Of a DNA stretch of 48,245 nt, positions 8,128 through 15,924 are shown piece by piece (position 1 is the first letter of the stretch; the number at the start of each line of letters is the position of its first letter). A model generated the notes under the pieces. The model had not been told where the DNA came from. It did not search any database and saw nothing but the letters and a program-made list of their open reading frames with translations. This DNA comes from an uncultured Eubacteriales bacterium (GTDB taxonomy: Bacteria; Bacillota; Clostridia; Christensenellales; Aristaeellaceae): positions 1 through 48,245 of the forward strand of contig CACWHI010000016.1 in the NCBI GenBank assembly GCA_902760595.1, written 5' to 3'. The position numbers and the translations under genes are program-made.

Positions 8128-8498
8128 CGCCGATGTTCAGTATCCGTCTGGGCATCCCGGAAGTGCTGGCATTATGGACCGGGCTGAAAGACAAGGCCGA
8201 CTCCGGGAAAGCGACGCCCGAAGAGCTGAAACGCTATAAGCAGCTGGGGAAGGCCATGCGCCTCTTATCGCAGAACCCGAGACACCCGGGCCTGCAGACC
8301 CATGAAATATCCGCGCTGACCGCCCGATACGGCATGAAGGTATGGGAATCCTACCTGGAGAACCGCACGCCCGGGGCCGGACGCATCTTCTGGGTTTATG
8401 GCCCCGGCCAGCGGGAGATCACGGTGATCGGCCTGGAGCCACACCCGAACGATAAGAGCAACGCCTACCAGAAAATCACGCTTTCCTCTACCCCCTGA
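8124..8498 (+). CDS. Putative toxin of a type II toxin-antitoxin pair
   Basis: 124 residues. The N-terminal half is helical and charged (residues 10-50). The C-terminal half has the beta-sheet pattern of RelE/ParE-like toxins: 'KVWESYLENRTPGAGRIFW' (residues 72-90), then 'ITVIGLEPHPND' (99-110) and 'YQKITLS' (115-121). The ATGA overlap with the preceding small gene and the shared operator support a module. The last residues (STP) run into the duplicated degV sequence, so the end of the gene is at or near an insertion junction. Target and activity are unknown; an mRNA interferase or gyrase poison are both possible for this fold. Confidence 0.6.
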   Translation: MTPMFSIRLGIPEVLALWTGLKDKADSGKATPEELKRYKQLGKAMRLLSQNPRHPGLQTHEISALTARYGMKVWESYLENRTPGAGRIFWVYGPGQREITVIGLEPHPNDKSNAYQKITLSSTP

Positions 8499-8500
8499 CC

Positions 8501-8576
8501 GGCAACGACGCCCACTGCGGCCCCGGCACCATCGCCGTCAGCTTCGAGGGCAAGCTGAACCCGGTGGAAGGGTAAA
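8501..8576 (+). pseudogene. Duplicate of the degV 3' end
   Basis: About 76 bp match 7671-7746 at a constant offset of 830 bp with only a handful of mismatches, including the frame and stop codon of the degV tail ('AHCGPGTIAVSFEGKLNPVE'). It is too short to encode anything. It is followed by its own terminator (8590-8613), different from that of the intact degV. It is therefore the end of a second degV whose remainder was replaced by the toxin-antitoxin module. Confidence 0.85.
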
Positions 8577-8589
8577 GAGAAGAATAGAT

Positions 8590-8613
8590 AAGGCTGCTGC
8601 GGCAGCCTTTTTT
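8590..8613 (+). terminator. Terminator after the degV remnant
   Basis: AAGGCTGC, 4-nt loop, GCAGCCTT and a run of six T. From here to 8765 (about 150 bp) I see no gene or clear signal. Confidence 0.8.
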
Positions 8614-8765
8614 GTGTGAAACGAGGATGTGGGAGCGTATGAAGAGAGTGCTGGAGAAGGGCGGAGAGCGGAGAGTGAAGCGAGGAGCTCCGGTGCGATT
8701 TCAAAGGTGCTTCACGCGAGAATGATAGTATAACGTAATACAAGCACAGTTTAAACTGGAATTTA

Positions 8766-9326
8766 TCATCCAAACTGATCGATAAATATGAAGAGCCCGG
8801 TATCTTCGTCGAAAACAGCAAACTCGAAGCCACGAGCTGCTTGGCCCAAGAAGCTGAAATAACCATGCAGCATCGGTTCAAAACCAGCTGAAGGAGTCGT
8901 TTCACGGTAGAACCATGCATCAAATACGATGTCATCCGAGATCATATGTTGAATCATAGAGGGATACCAGGTTATCTCAACAAAATCGCAATAGTCTTTG
9001 GCTGTGAGAGCTTCAGAATGCCACCCGTCGGTACTGCGGATAAGGCGCATGAGTTCTTTTCTGTCTCCATATGAAACCTCAAAGAATGTTTGGCTGAACA
9101 TATCCCGCCCGATATGGCTTCCATGAAAAACAAAGTCGGGATCAAAGTCCTGCCGGATACCGGTTAGTTGTAAAGCATTTCTTGCTTGTGCATGTTCATC
9201 TTTATATGGTTCGTCTAGGGAGGCATCAATTTTTCCCAAGACAAAGGAAGCGAACAACAGTCCAAATACAAAACAGGCAATCAGCAGCCGCTTCAGCCAT
9301 TTTCGTATGGTTTTCCTGGTTCCCAC
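8766..9326 (-). CDS. Membrane-anchored protein of unknown function
   Basis: 186 residues from a GTG start at 9326, supported by GGAGGGG about 10 nt upstream on the minus strand. A basic start 'TRKTIRKWLKRLL' is followed by one hydrophobic segment (residues 14-31), then an extracellular-type soluble domain of about 150 residues rich in aromatic residues, ending 'LFIFIDQFG'. I do not recognise a family. A Cys at residue 18 sits at the start of the hydrophobic stretch, so it is not a lipobox. The gene is AT-richer than its neighbours, which suggests acquisition. It is convergent with the toxin gene and tandem with the lactonase operon but 40 bp past its end. Confidence 0.65.
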   Translation of the reverse strand: MGTRKTIRKWLKRLLIACFVFGLLFASFVLGKIDASLDEPYKDEHAQARNALQLTGIRQDFDPDFVFHGSHIGRDMFSQTFFEVSYGDRKELMRLIRSTDGWHSEALTAKDYCDFVEITWYPSMIQHMISDDIVFDAWFYRETTPSAGFEPMLHGYFSFLGQAARGFEFAVFDEDTGLFIFIDQFG

Positions 9327-9372
9327 CTTTTGTCACCCCTCCAAATCCCGATATGAGCTCCTCACTCCTCGC

Positions 9373-10389
9373 TCAAATCTGCAGCGGCAGCAACGCCACC
9401 GGGCCGGGCAGGCGCATGGCGTCCAGCACCTCCAGGTGCGCGCCGGCGCGGCGCAGCAGGCTCACGTCTCCACTCTTCTGGCTGGCGCAGAGCAGGGTCC
9501 CGTGGTCCAGCATGCGGATGTCCCGGGGCCAGCAGCCGTGTACCGCGGCCCAGCCGTCCGGCGTCACGGTGCCGTCCGGCGCGACACGGAAGAAGGCCAC
9601 CGCGTCCGCGCCGCGGCAGGAGACCATCAGCACGGTCCGGTCGGGGCTCAGGCGGATGGCGGCGGGATAATTGGTAGCGGGGAAGTCGTCGCCCGGCAGC
9701 TTCAGGGCCTGGATTTCCCGAAGCGTGTCCCCTTCCATCCGGTACACGCGCAGCCAGCTGCTGAGCTCCGTCAGCAGGTACATGACCCCGCCGTTGACCA
9801 GCGCGTGGCGCGGACCGTCGCCCGAATGCACGGGGATCTCGGCCGTCTTCACCCATTGGCCGTCCCTTTTGGCGTACCGCACCAGCCGGTCGATGCCCAG
9901 GTCCTGCGCCTGGAAGGCGTTTTCGCCCAGCGGCAGCACCTGGTGCACGTGCGCGCAGACCTGGCGCAGGGGATGCGGCCCCCTGCCGTGATGGCGCAGC
10001 TGCTGGCTCATCTCCCCGGGCACGCCGTCTTCGAGCGGGAAGACGGAAACGCACCCGTCGGCGTAGTTGGCGCTGATCAGGTCGCCGCCCGCCACGCACA
10101 GATGGCAGGGACACACGCCGTGCGCCTCGCGCCGCGCCTCCGGCACGAGTCCCTTCGCGTAATCGCCGTCCGCCGGCGCGAAGGAGGCCACAAAGCCCTC
10201 GGCAGGCCCCTCGCCGCCGCAGGCCGCGTAGAGGTGCCGCCCGTCCGCGCTCAGCTCCAGCCAGATCGGGTCCTCAACGTAGACGTCATACAGCGGGCTC
10301 ATCTTCCCGTTTTCCAGGGCGAACACCCGGATGCCCGGCCCGCCCAGCGCGGTGTAGGTGCCAAGCGCAAACAGCTGACGGTTTTCCAT
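9373..10389 (-). CDS. Lactonase family beta-propeller protein
   Basis: 338 residues, matching the usual length of the YbhE/6-phosphogluconolactonase seven-bladed propeller family. Repeating blades include 'PIWLELSADGRHLYAACGG' (residues 41-59), 'GDLISANYADGCVSVFPL' (102-119), 'GDGPRHALVNGGVMYLLTEL' (190-209) and 'RLSPDRTVLMVSCRGADAVA' (near 250). Known relatives hydrolyse sugar or sugar-acid lactones in the cytosol. It has no signal peptide. The ribosome site AGGAGGAG lies just before the ATG, and the gene follows the DUF5107-TPR gene by 15 bp, so it is the second gene of an operon. By context the substrate is a lactone arising from the glycan handled in this locus; that is inference. Confidence 0.8.
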   Translation of the reverse strand: MENRQLFALGTYTALGGPGIRVFALENGKMSPLYDVYVEDPIWLELSADGRHLYAACGGEGPAEGFVASFAPADGDYAKGLVPEARREAHGVCPCHLCVAGGDLISANYADGCVSVFPLEDGVPGEMSQQLRHHGRGPHPLRQVCAHVHQVLPLGENAFQAQDLGIDRLVRYAKRDGQWVKTAEIPVHSGDGPRHALVNGGVMYLLTELSSWLRVYRMEGDTLREIQALKLPGDDFPATNYPAAIRLSPDRTVLMVSCRGADAVAFFRVAPDGTVTPDGWAAVHGCWPRDIRMLDHGTLLCASQKSGDVSLLRRAGAHLEVLDAMRLPGPVALLPLQI

Positions 10390-10404
10390 AAGCTTCTCCT
10401 CCTC

Positions 10405-13400
10405 TTACCTGGCGAGCAGACCGGCGTACAGCAGATCCGGCTTCCCCGCCAGGGCTTTTTGCGCGTATTCCCGGGCCGTTCCCAGGTCTCCCGCGGCGAA
10501 GTGCGCCATGGCGCGCTGCCAGTCCGCCGCGGCTTTGCGCTGGACGGCGGGGTCCTCCATATACGAAATGAAGAAGGGCGTCGTGCCGTAATAGCCCGGG
10601 TCCACCGCGGCCTCCGCCGCGTCCTGAGCGCGCAGGTGCGCCGCGACCAGCTCCTGCGCCGGGGCCTCGTGCCCCAGGCGCTTCCAGGCCATCGCCTGCC
10701 AGCAGGCCAGCTCCGGCAGGTGCATATTCGTGAAATAATCCGGCCGGAAGGACAGGATCCACTGATAGAGCTCCTTCGCCTCCGTTTCCCGGCCGAGCCG
10801 CTCCAGGCAGACCGCCTCGTAATACCGGTGCGGCACCAGCAGCACCTCGTTCCACAGTCCGGCCCCCAGGTGGTCGGGCAGCTGCTGCGCGGCCCGGAAG
10901 CGCCCGAGCGCCTCCTCCGCGCGGCCGCCTTCCAGCGCCGTCCGGCCCAGCGCGTGGTGGGCGAACATGTACTGCTCCGCCACCGCGTGCTCGCCGCCCT
11001 CGCAGGGCGTGAAATCGGTGCGCTCCATCACCTCCAGCGCCTTTTCCCAGGCGCCCATGCGGTTGTACGCGCGGCACAGCTCGATCACGTTGTCCTCGCG
11101 GGCGCTGTTTTCCCGCTCCAGGAAGGCGGCGACGTCCGGCGCCGGCACCCGCAAACGGGTCATCACCAGCGCCTTTTCCCAGATCAGCTGGTCGTCGCGC
11201 GGCTTCAGGGCCAGGGCGCGGTCCAGGAGCGGCAGCGCCTCCTGCCGGCGGTTCAGATGCGAATACAGCGCCACCGCGAGACAGCGGTACGCCCTGTAAT
11301 CCTCCGGCGCGGCCGCGATCGCCCGCTCCCAGAGCCCGGCGGCGTCCGCGTAGTTTTCCCGCGCGTACAGGACGCAGCCCCGCAGGAAGAGCGCCTGCGC
11401 GTCCGCGGGGCGGCAGTCCGCGGCCCAGGACAGCGCCAGGTATTCCAGCGGCCGGCTGGGATAGGCGGCGCCGCAGTCCAGCCGCGCCGCGCCCTCCAGG
11501 AGCGCCTCGTCTTCCGCCAGCCAGGCGCGCACATATTCCGTCTGGGCGCACTTCTCCGGCAGACGGTCCAGCACCCGGACGGCCAGGGCCGTCTCGCCCG
11601 CCTGCCACAGGTCTTCCGCGATATCCAGCGCCGCCTGGCAGGGATCCGACCCCATGCCCGCGTACAGCCTTTCAGACGCGCCGTACCGCAGGGCCCGGGC
11701 CGTCTGGCACAGCGGATCCAGGCCGAGCAGCGCGGCCAGGTCCTGATCCGCCTGTTCGGGATCCGTATGCGTTTCGGCGATCACGCGCAACAGCCGCGCC
11801 GTTTCGTTGCCCGCGTGCTCGCGCAGCGCCTTTTCCGCCAGCCCGGCCATGGCGTCCCAGTTCCCGCGCCGGCCCTCGGCCATCGCGGCCCGGGTCAGCG
11901 CGCGGCTCCGCGCGTCCTGCGCCCAGGCGGCCTGCATGTACCATTTCCAGGCGGCCGCGTCGTCGCCCAGGGCCTCGCAGACGCGGCCCATCAGGTACTG
12001 CAGCTCGCCGCTCTCGGGGTGGAAATTCCGCGCCGTCACCTTTTTCCACGCGCGTTCGGCCAGCGCCCTCGCCTTTTCCGGGCGCAGGTGCGCCAGCTCG
12101 TATTCCGCCAGCCGGGTCAGGGCCGGCGCGTACTCGGGATCGCGGCGCAGGGCCTCCCGCCAGTAGCGGTCCGCCCGGATCGCGGGATCGCGGTACTGCT
12201 CGGCGTGCACGCCCATCAGGTAAGCGTCCTGGGCGGAGCGCAGCACGTCCAGCGTAGGGTTGTCCGGGATCGTGGCCGGCATCTCCCGCGCCGCGCGGGG
12301 GTCGGGCCTCACATAGCGCAGCAGCGTCCTGCCGCGCCCGTCGCGCAATGTGAAGCGCTGCGGCTCTCCCTCCAGCGGGAAGCTGAGGATCGCCTCCGGC
12401 CCCGCCTCCACGGCGTATTCCCGTCCGTCGACAGTCAGGACCGCGTGAGTGAGCGCCACGGTGGGCTGAAGGAACAGCTGCCCGTCGTGAATGGCGGCGG
12501 CCGCCTCCGCGCAGGCGCACAGCGGCGCGCCGATGGCCCCCACGGGATACCACAGCTGGGAGAACTCCCTGCCCTCGTAGGGCATCAGCCAGGCAAAGTC
12601 CGGCTGGTTCAGCGAGTAGCTGCCGGCCATCAGCTCGGCGTAGGCGCCGTCCGTGTCGGTGAGCGCTTTTTCCCAGCTGCGGGAGAGCTGGCTGTACGCC
12701 CAGGTGAACATCTTTTTGCCCACGCTGACTGTATGGTCCGCCACGTGCACGACGCCGCACTGCCGGCCCTCGTCATAGCCGCCGAAGAAATCGTACTCCG
12801 TTTCCGCGCAGAAGTAGGAGGTGGGCTGGCGCGTGTTCCTATGCCGGGAGATATCCGTGCCGTCCCCCAGGCGGATGCCGTTGTACACGCCGCTGGCCAC
12901 GGGGTAGGAGGTCACGTTTTTCCGGTAATGGAACTGCACGTAGTGCACGTCCGGCGGGAAGACCAGCCGGTACCGCTCGTTGACCGGCACGGCCGCGTTT
13001 TCCCACCAGAGGAAGGAATGCCGCCGCGCGGTCCGGTTATACACCTTCATCCGGGTGTCGAAGCGCGCCTCGCCCGGCGCCAGGCGCACGCCCACCATGC
13101 CCTTCATCCGGTCCAGCGGCTCGTTCTCGCTCATCCACACGGTCACCGCGCCGTCCGGCTCCTCTTCCACGGCGACGTCCACGGGCATGAAGGTGCTGGG
13201 CCGGTGATGGCAGGGCCAGTTGAACTCGCACCCGCCGGAGATCCAGCTGCCCAGCATGCCGATCAGGGCCGGCTTGATGACGTGCTGCTTGTAGAAAAAA
13301 TCATAGCCTGTGCGCTTATCCAGGGCGGAATAGATCCGGCCGCCGAGCTCGGGCATCAGCTCCAGGCGCAGGTACTCGTTTTCCAGCGTGATCACCCGGA

Positions 13401-13575
13401 AGGCCCGCTCCGCGCGGTGCTGCCGGTCCACCCGCATGACCACGCGGCAGGGGTAAGGATCCCCGCTGGAGCGCTGGTGCACCCGGTTTTCCGCGAACAT
13501 GGGCAGCTCCTCCGCCTCCGGGAACCCGTAGGCGGGGATCAAACGCCGTTCATCCGTCACTTTTACTTTTTCCAT
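10405..13575 (-). CDS. DUF5107 domain protein with long TPR tail (paralogue 1)
   Basis: 1,056 residues from ATG 13575, preceded by GAGGTGG; an upstream in-frame GTG (13590) falls inside that ribosome site. Residues 20-370 form the DUF5107 region, a galactose-mutarotase-like beta-sandwich type with 'ELMPELGGRIYSALDKRTG', 'ISGGCEFNWPCHH' and 'FLWWENAAVPV' blocks. Residues 440-1,056 are tetratricopeptide repeats ('A.ALF.RG...YARENYADAA..WERAI'). No signal peptide, so cytosolic. It is first in an operon with the lactonase and divergent from the ABC transporter operon. DUF5107 proteins are often found beside sugar ABC transporters; their reaction is not known to me. A sugar-processing or sugar-sensing role is plausible. 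A second, shorter paralogue is encoded at 17679. Confidence 0.8.
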   Translation of the reverse strand: MEKVKVTDERRLIPAYGFPEAEELPMFAENRVHQRSSGDPYPCRVVMRVDRQHRAERAFRVITLENEYLRLELMPELGGRIYSALDKRTGYDFFYKQHVIKPALIGMLGSWISGGCEFNWPCHHRPSTFMPVDVAVEEEPDGAVTVWMSENEPLDRMKGMVGVRLAPGEARFDTRMKVYNRTARRHSFLWWENAAVPVNERYRLVFPPDVHYVQFHYRKNVTSYPVASGVYNGIRLGDGTDISRHRNTRQPTSYFCAETEYDFFGGYDEGRQCGVVHVADHTVSVGKKMFTWAYSQLSRSWEKALTDTDGAYAELMAGSYSLNQPDFAWLMPYEGREFSQLWYPVGAIGAPLCACAEAAAAIHDGQLFLQPTVALTHAVLTVDGREYAVEAGPEAILSFPLEGEPQRFTLRDGRGRTLLRYVRPDPRAAREMPATIPDNPTLDVLRSAQDAYLMGVHAEQYRDPAIRADRYWREALRRDPEYAPALTRLAEYELAHLRPEKARALAERAWKKVTARNFHPESGELQYLMGRVCEALGDDAAAWKWYMQAAWAQDARSRALTRAAMAEGRRGNWDAMAGLAEKALREHAGNETARLLRVIAETHTDPEQADQDLAALLGLDPLCQTARALRYGASERLYAGMGSDPCQAALDIAEDLWQAGETALAVRVLDRLPEKCAQTEYVRAWLAEDEALLEGAARLDCGAAYPSRPLEYLALSWAADCRPADAQALFLRGCVLYARENYADAAGLWERAIAAAPEDYRAYRCLAVALYSHLNRRQEALPLLDRALALKPRDDQLIWEKALVMTRLRVPAPDVAAFLERENSAREDNVIELCRAYNRMGAWEKALEVMERTDFTPCEGGEHAVAEQYMFAHHALGRTALEGGRAEEALGRFRAAQQLPDHLGAGLWNEVLLVPHRYYEAVCLERLGRETEAKELYQWILSFRPDYFTNMHLPELACWQAMAWKRLGHEAPAQELVAAHLRAQDAAEAAVDPGYYGTTPFFISYMEDPAVQRKAAADWQRAMAHFAAGDLGTAREYAQKALAGKPDLLYAGLLAR

Positions 13576-13625
13576 CGGTCTCCACCTCACAGAAAGGCTG
13601 CGCGATAACTCTTCATCTGGACTAT

Positions 13626-13654
13626 AGTATACCTTTCACAGGCCCGAAAAGCAA
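13626..13654 (-). promoter_or_regulatory. Promoter of the DUF5107-lactonase operon
   Basis: On the minus strand: -35 TTGCTT (complement of 13649-13654), 17-nt spacer, -10 TATACT (complement of 13626-13631), about 50 bp upstream of the start. The 335-bp divergent intergenic region 13591-13925 otherwise holds a small hairpin (GCCGCA/TGCGGC at 13691-13709) and the forward promoter below. Confidence 0.7.
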
Positions 13655-13805
13655 GGCAGAGAGGCGCGGTTTTCGGATTATTTTCATCTTGCCGCATGTT
13701 TTTTGCGGCTCCCATACGCCGGGAAGCAATACGCTGATTCAGCTCCGTTTTTCGCTGTAATAGGCGATATTTATCCCATATTATCCTGTTTTTTGCTCAA
13801 AACCC

Positions 13806-13834
13806 TTGCATTCGGGACAAATATATGTTAGAAT
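13806..13834 (+). promoter_or_regulatory. Promoter of the first ABC transporter operon
   Basis: -35 TTGCAT (13806-13811), 17-nt spacer, extended -10 TGTTAGAAT (-10 hexamer at 13829-13834). It lies about 90 bp before the permease start. Confidence 0.7.
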
Positions 13835-13925
13835 TACTTGACGAATGAAATGACGGCTTGAAGGCTTGTTTTTTTCCTATATCGCGAAAGGTTCGCTTGA
13901 TGACTCCCAGAAAGAGGCGTTGCAT

Positions 13926-14900
13926 TTGACAGAACGAACGATCACCTCCCGCGCAGGAAAGAAGCGGAACACCGTTTTCAATTCCCCCGCGATCCGCAAG
14001 CGGGTCAGGAATCAGATCTGGCAGAACCGCTATATCTACATGATGGTCATCCCCGTGCTGGTATACATGGCGCTGTTCAAGTATATGCCCATGTATTACC
14101 TGCGCGCGTCCTTTTACGACTATAAGCTGCTGAAGGGCTTCGAGGGCTCCAAGTACGTCGGGTTCAAGTGGTTCGAGCGCCTGCTCTCCTCGGACGAGCT
14201 GTGGCAGTACATCCGCAACACCCTGTCGCTCAACATCCTGTCGCTGCTCATCTGCTTCCCCGCGCCGCTGGTCTTTGCCCTGCTGCTGAACGAGGTGCGC
14301 AACGTCCCCTACAAGAAATTCGTCCAGACCGTCAGCTACATGCCGCACTTCATCTCCACGGTCGTGCTGGTCAGCATCATCAACAACATCTGCTCCCCCT
14401 CCATGGGCACGCTGGCCAAGCTGTACCGCATGATGGGCAAAACGCCGATCAACTTCCTTTCCAACCCGGATTACTTTTACGGCGTGAACATCGTTTCCGG
14501 CGTATGGCAGACCCTGGGCTGGAACGCGGTCATCTATATCTCCGCCATTTCCGGCATCGACAGCACGCTGTACGAGGCGGCGCGCATCGACGGCGCGGGC
14601 CGCTTCCAGCAGGTGCTGCACGTGACCATTCCGGGCGTGCTGCCCACCTTCATCCTGCTGCTCATCATGCAGATCGGTCAGATGCTCAACTGCGTGTTCG
14701 ACAAGATCTACCTGCTGCAGAACACCCTGAACCTGCAGGTATCCGAGATGCTGCCCACCTACGTGTACAAGCTGGGCATGGTCTCCCACAAGTACGGCCA
14801 ATCCACCGCGGGCGGCCTGTTCAATTCCGTGGTTTCGCTGATCCTGGTGCTGATCGCCAACGGCATCAGCAAAAAGGTCTCCGAGACCTCGCTGTTCTAA
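13926..14900 (+). CDS. ABC sugar transporter permease, LplB type
   Basis: 324 residues from TTG 13926, chosen because AAAGAGG lies 8 nt upstream and the protein then starts with the short basic cytoplasmic tail usual for this family; a longer in-frame TTG at 13866 lacks a ribosome site. Six membrane segments. The cytoplasmic EAA loop 'EAARIDGAG' near residue 218 contacts the ATPase. LplB/YtcP pairs form oligosaccharide importers in the carbohydrate uptake-1 family. No ATPase gene is in the window, so a shared multi-sugar ATPase (MsmK-like) encoded elsewhere is expected. First gene of a forward operon; its paralogue is at 38751. Confidence 0.9.
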   Translation: MTERTITSRAGKKRNTVFNSPAIRKRVRNQIWQNRYIYMMVIPVLVYMALFKYMPMYYLRASFYDYKLLKGFEGSKYVGFKWFERLLSSDELWQYIRNTLSLNILSLLICFPAPLVFALLLNEVRNVPYKKFVQTVSYMPHFISTVVLVSIINNICSPSMGTLAKLYRMMGKTPINFLSNPDYFYGVNIVSGVWQTLGWNAVIYISAISGIDSTLYEAARIDGAGRFQQVLHVTIPGVLPTFILLLIMQIGQMLNCVFDKIYLLQNTLNLQVSEMLPTYVYKLGMVSHKYGQSTAGGLFNSVVSLILVLIANGISKKVSETSLF

Positions 14901-14918
14901 GGAAGGAGGCGCTGAACG

Positions 14919-15863
14919 ATGTCTGCCACCGCCAAGGAACTCAGGCCGCGCAAGCACCGCTATGAGGGGGATTTCATCAAGCGCTCCCGGGGAGAACGCG
15001 TTTTTTCCGTGTGCAACACGATCTTCATGGCGCTGCTGCTGATCTTCCTGCTGTATCCCGTGCTGAACGTCATTTCCATCTCCGTATCCAACGAGACGCA
15101 GGTCATGGCGGCCAACGTCACCTTCTACCCCATCGGCTTCAACGCTCAGGGCTACACGACCATCTTCAAGGACGGCGACCTTTGGCGCTCGATCCTGAAC
15201 ACCGTGTTCGTGGCGGGCGTGGGCTGCGTGATGAGCCTGGTGGCGCTGTGCATCGCCGCCTACCCGCTGGCCTTCGGCCATTTCTACGGCAAAAAGCTCT
15301 ACTCCGTCATCATCATGTTCACCATGTGGTTCCAGGGCGGCATCGTGCCGATGTTCCTGGCCATCCAGAAGCTCGGGCTGTACGACACGCTGTGGGCGCT
15401 CATCTTCAACTCCCTGATCAGCGCGTACAACGTGGTCATCATCCGCAGCTACTTCAACTCCATCCCCTTCTCCATCGTCGAGTCCGCCCGCATCGACGGC
15501 GCGAACGACTTCCGCATCCTGTTCCAGCTGATCATCCCGCTGTCCAAGCCGGTGCTGGCCACGGTCGCGCTGTGGGTCATCGTCGGGCACTGGAACGACT
15601 ATATGACGCCCCTGGTCCTGGTCTCCAGCCGGTCCAAGCAGACCCTGCAGCTGATGCTCAAATCCGTGGTGCTCGCCGCGGAAAGCTCCACCAGCAACCT
15701 GGCCACGCTGTCCACCAGCGACCAGATGAAGGGCACCGCGGCGCTGCCCACGCAGGTGAAGAACGCCGTGCTGGTCGTGTCCATGGTGCCGATGATCGTG
15801 ATCTACCCGTTCATCCAGCGCTTCTTCGTATCCGGCGTCATGCTGGGCTCCGTCAAGGGTTAA
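14919..15863 (+). CDS. ABC sugar transporter permease, YtcP type
   Basis: 314 residues, with a GGAAGGAGG ribosome site just upstream and only 18 bp after the LplB gene. Membrane segments begin near residue 30 ('IFMALLLIFLLYPVLNVI'). EAA loop 'ESARIDGANDF' is near residue 190. A long periplasm-facing insertion near 245-285 and the ending 'FFVSGVMLGSVKG' are typical of the YtcP group. It pairs with the preceding permease to form the heterodimeric channel fed by the binding protein at 15925. Confidence 0.9.
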   Translation: MSATAKELRPRKHRYEGDFIKRSRGERVFSVCNTIFMALLLIFLLYPVLNVISISVSNETQVMAANVTFYPIGFNAQGYTTIFKDGDLWRSILNTVFVAGVGCVMSLVALCIAAYPLAFGHFYGKKLYSVIIMFTMWFQGGIVPMFLAIQKLGLYDTLWALIFNSLISAYNVVIIRSYFNSIPFSIVESARIDGANDFRILFQLIIPLSKPVLATVALWVIVGHWNDYMTPLVLVSSRSKQTLQLMLKSVVLAAESSTSNLATLSTSDQMKGTAALPTQVKNAVLVVSMVPMIVIYPFIQRFFVSGVMLGSVKG

Positions 15864-15874
15864 GCGACTTCCCC

Positions 15875-15892
15875 AGCGTCTGACGAGGCGCT
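15875..15892 (+). other. Small intercistronic hairpin
   Basis: AGCGTC, 6-nt loop, GGCGCT (one G-U pair), between the permease and binding-protein genes. A similar GCGTCTGACGA sequence recurs at 17591 just after the binding-protein stop. Such hairpins often mark RNA processing that lets the binding-protein message outlast the permease message; that role is inferred. Confidence 0.4.
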
Positions 15893-15924
15893 GAGAGAAT
15901 AAAATATTTCAAGGAGGCTCTACT

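Noticed and set aside
8766..9326. Lipobox (LIAC) in the unknown membrane protein
   Set aside because: The Cys is at the beginning, not the end, of the hydrophobic segment, so signal peptidase II processing is unlikely.
9307..13608. A plus-strand open frame of more than 1,400 codons opposite the lactonase and DUF5107 genes
   Set aside because: It is antisense to two well-supported genes; its composition (rich in R, A, G, P, H, V, Q) is that of an antisense reading of GC-rich DNA, and it crosses both gene boundaries.
13797..15590. A minus-strand open frame of about 600 codons opposite the ABC permeases
   Set aside because: It is the antisense shadow of two permeases with clear family motifs, and shows no domain of its own.
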